NCBI GenBank assembly: GCA_024398835.1 | Contig: JAKSIK010000006.1 | Location: 1 to 64,000, forward strand | Origin: Fibrobacter sp. | GTDB taxonomy: Bacteria; Fibrobacterota; Fibrobacteria; Fibrobacterales; Fibrobacteraceae | DNA: 64,000 nt | Reading direction: 5' to 3' | In this document: positions 63,288-64,000 of the stretch, in pieces | How the letters are laid out: the number at the start of each line of letters is the position of its first letter | How positions within the stretch are numbered: position 1 is the first letter of the stretch | The notes under the pieces: generated by a model | Databases searched by the model: none | What the model saw: the letters and a program-made list of their open reading frames with translations, nothing else | Told to the model about the DNA's origin: nothing | Position numbers and translations under genes: made by a program

Positions 63288-64000
63288 CTATTTCTTCACG
63301 AGCCGCAGAATTCCCTGGCGGTTGAACTCCGGAGCGTCTTTCGCAAAAGGACTTTTCAGTTCCTGACGAAGCGTCCACACGCCCACATCACCGCCATCTA
63401 CTTCCGTTCCTGATTTTGCAGTAATTCCATCCATAAACAGGCTATCGGCAACCACGCTTAAAATGTCCTGAGGGTCGTCGCCAGAAGTTGCTGCAGATTT
63501 CGAGATGCAAATGTCCGGAAGTCCGAAAGTTTCCATCCCGAGAGAGAACAAGGTTTCTCCATTTTCCAGATAATTCAGCCAAGGATCCATGGGGAATTCA
63601 GCATCCCCGAGAATCTCGCGGAATCGTGCCGCGGTCCAGGCGGTTCCCGATTGCTGCATATAGACGCCCAGAGCGCCCGCAGAAAGCATTTTCAAAATGG
63701 CATTATTCACCATCCGCAAATCTTCCCCACTTTTCAGCGAGCCTAATAAAAACAGCAAAGACTTGTGAGCATTCAAAGCAGCTGTTTCTTCTGCAGAAAG
63801 CGGCTCATGCTCATTAAAAAGTTGGGCGAGGCCTTCAGTCGCCCCGTTCCAAACAACAGAAAATTCAATGATGCAACCGGGAATGATGACTTTCTTTGTA
63901 TCTGCCGTAATCTTTACATTTTCAGTAATGGCAAATTCAGTGGCACTGTTTTTAGCAGGGCAATCCACATTCAAGGGGAAAGCAAGAACAAACTGGTTCA
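63288..64000 (-). CDS. Partial protein of unknown function, 5' end outside window
   Basis: The reading frame is open to the right edge: about 236 residues seen, starting in NQFVLAFPLNVDCPAKN. A TTG at 63974 is only an internal codon in my view. The segment LFLLGSLKSGEDLRMVNNAILKML ... AGALGVYMQQSGTAWTAARFREIL and FPMDPWLNYL faintly recalls DUF4261-type proteins. The assignment is weak. Confidence 0.6.
   Translation of the reverse strand, partial: NQFVLAFPLNVDCPAKNSATEFAITENVKITADTKKVIIPGCIIEFSVVWNGATEGLAQLFNEHEPLSAEETAALNAHKSLLFLLGSLKSGEDLRMVNNAILKMLSAGALGVYMQQSGTAWTAARFREILGDAEFPMDPWLNYLENGETLFSLGMETFGLPDICISKSAATSGDDPQDILSVVADSLFMDGITAKSGTEVDGGDVGVWTLRQELKSPFAKDAPEFNRQGILRLVKK

Overview
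The window reads as a chromosomal segment of a Fibrobacter-type bacterium (phylum Fibrobacterota). The clearest markers are two lipoproteins carrying the Fibrobacter succinogenes major paralogous (FISUMP) domain (5.6-6.7 kb and 40.6-41.6 kb), Ser-rich spacers after lipoboxes of the form ACGDDSSSG, a secreted protein ending in a type IX secretion (T9SS) sorting tail, a didermic outer-membrane toolkit (two Omp85-family proteins, a TamB-like protein, a TonB system, Lgt), and a Bacteroidetes-like succinate dehydrogenase/fumarate reductase, which fits a succinate producer. Gene density is high, both strands are used, and there is no phage, insertion sequence, CRISPR array or rRNA operon. Most of the window is ordinary core genome.

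Layout. 0-3.1 kb: ndk, sdhC and the 5' part of sdhA (cut by the left edge), all leftward. 3.2-6.7 kb: a parvulin-TPR lipoprotein and a FISUMP lipoprotein. After a 457-base intergenic region, 7.2-12.9 kb: a coupled tamB-tamA pair. 13-15.3 kb: a 7TM diguanylate cyclase overlapping an ABC ATPase, and a small unknown gene. 15.3-15.9 kb: the tmRNA gene ssrA, preceded by two tandem structured repeats. 16-20.7 kb: gdhA, an inositol-phosphatase-family gene, a DUF2279-like gene and fabF, leftward. 20.7-24.3 kb: orn, a penicillin-binding transpeptidase, lgt and an LPP20-like lipoprotein, rightward. 24.3-27.7 kb: a two-gene unit of a T9SS-exported protein with two copies of an unrecognised module and a lipoprotein with a third copy. 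27.8-32.5 kb: rplY, tRNA-Gln, ispE and ftsK. 32.6-35.7 kb: a CHASE2-class III nucleotide cyclase. 35.8-41.6 kb: envelope TPR protein, M23 peptidase, lipoproteins, a SUI1/YciH factor. 41.8-44.2 kb: metK and ruvB. 44.2-49.3 kb: a complete six-gene TonB2/TtpC-type energy-transduction cluster. 49.4-53.9 kb: purT, rubrerythrin behind a PerR-like operator, ppa, a one-POTRA Omp85 protein and a small membrane protein. 53.9-54.1 kb: a structured AT-flanked repeat element. 54.1-64 kb: hrpB, mnmG, an FKBP_N-thioredoxin fusion, uvrD/pcrA, rsmE and a partial gene.

Themes. Envelope biogenesis and energisation dominate (TamAB, Omp85, TonB2-type cluster, Lgt, PBP, M23, parvulin lipoprotein). Two membrane second-messenger enzymes are present, a diguanylate cyclase and a CHASE2 cyclase. 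Many starts lack a Shine-Dalgarno and sit 4-10 bases from a -10-like box, often of the form TAnnTTTG, suggesting leaderless transcripts. The non-coding features that most deserve follow-up are the double-hairpin repeats in front of ssrA and the nested-hairpin element before hrpB. I did not find a defence island or a wholly new operon. The most novel protein-level items are the three-copy exported module and the thioredoxin joined to two FKBP-type dimerisation domains.
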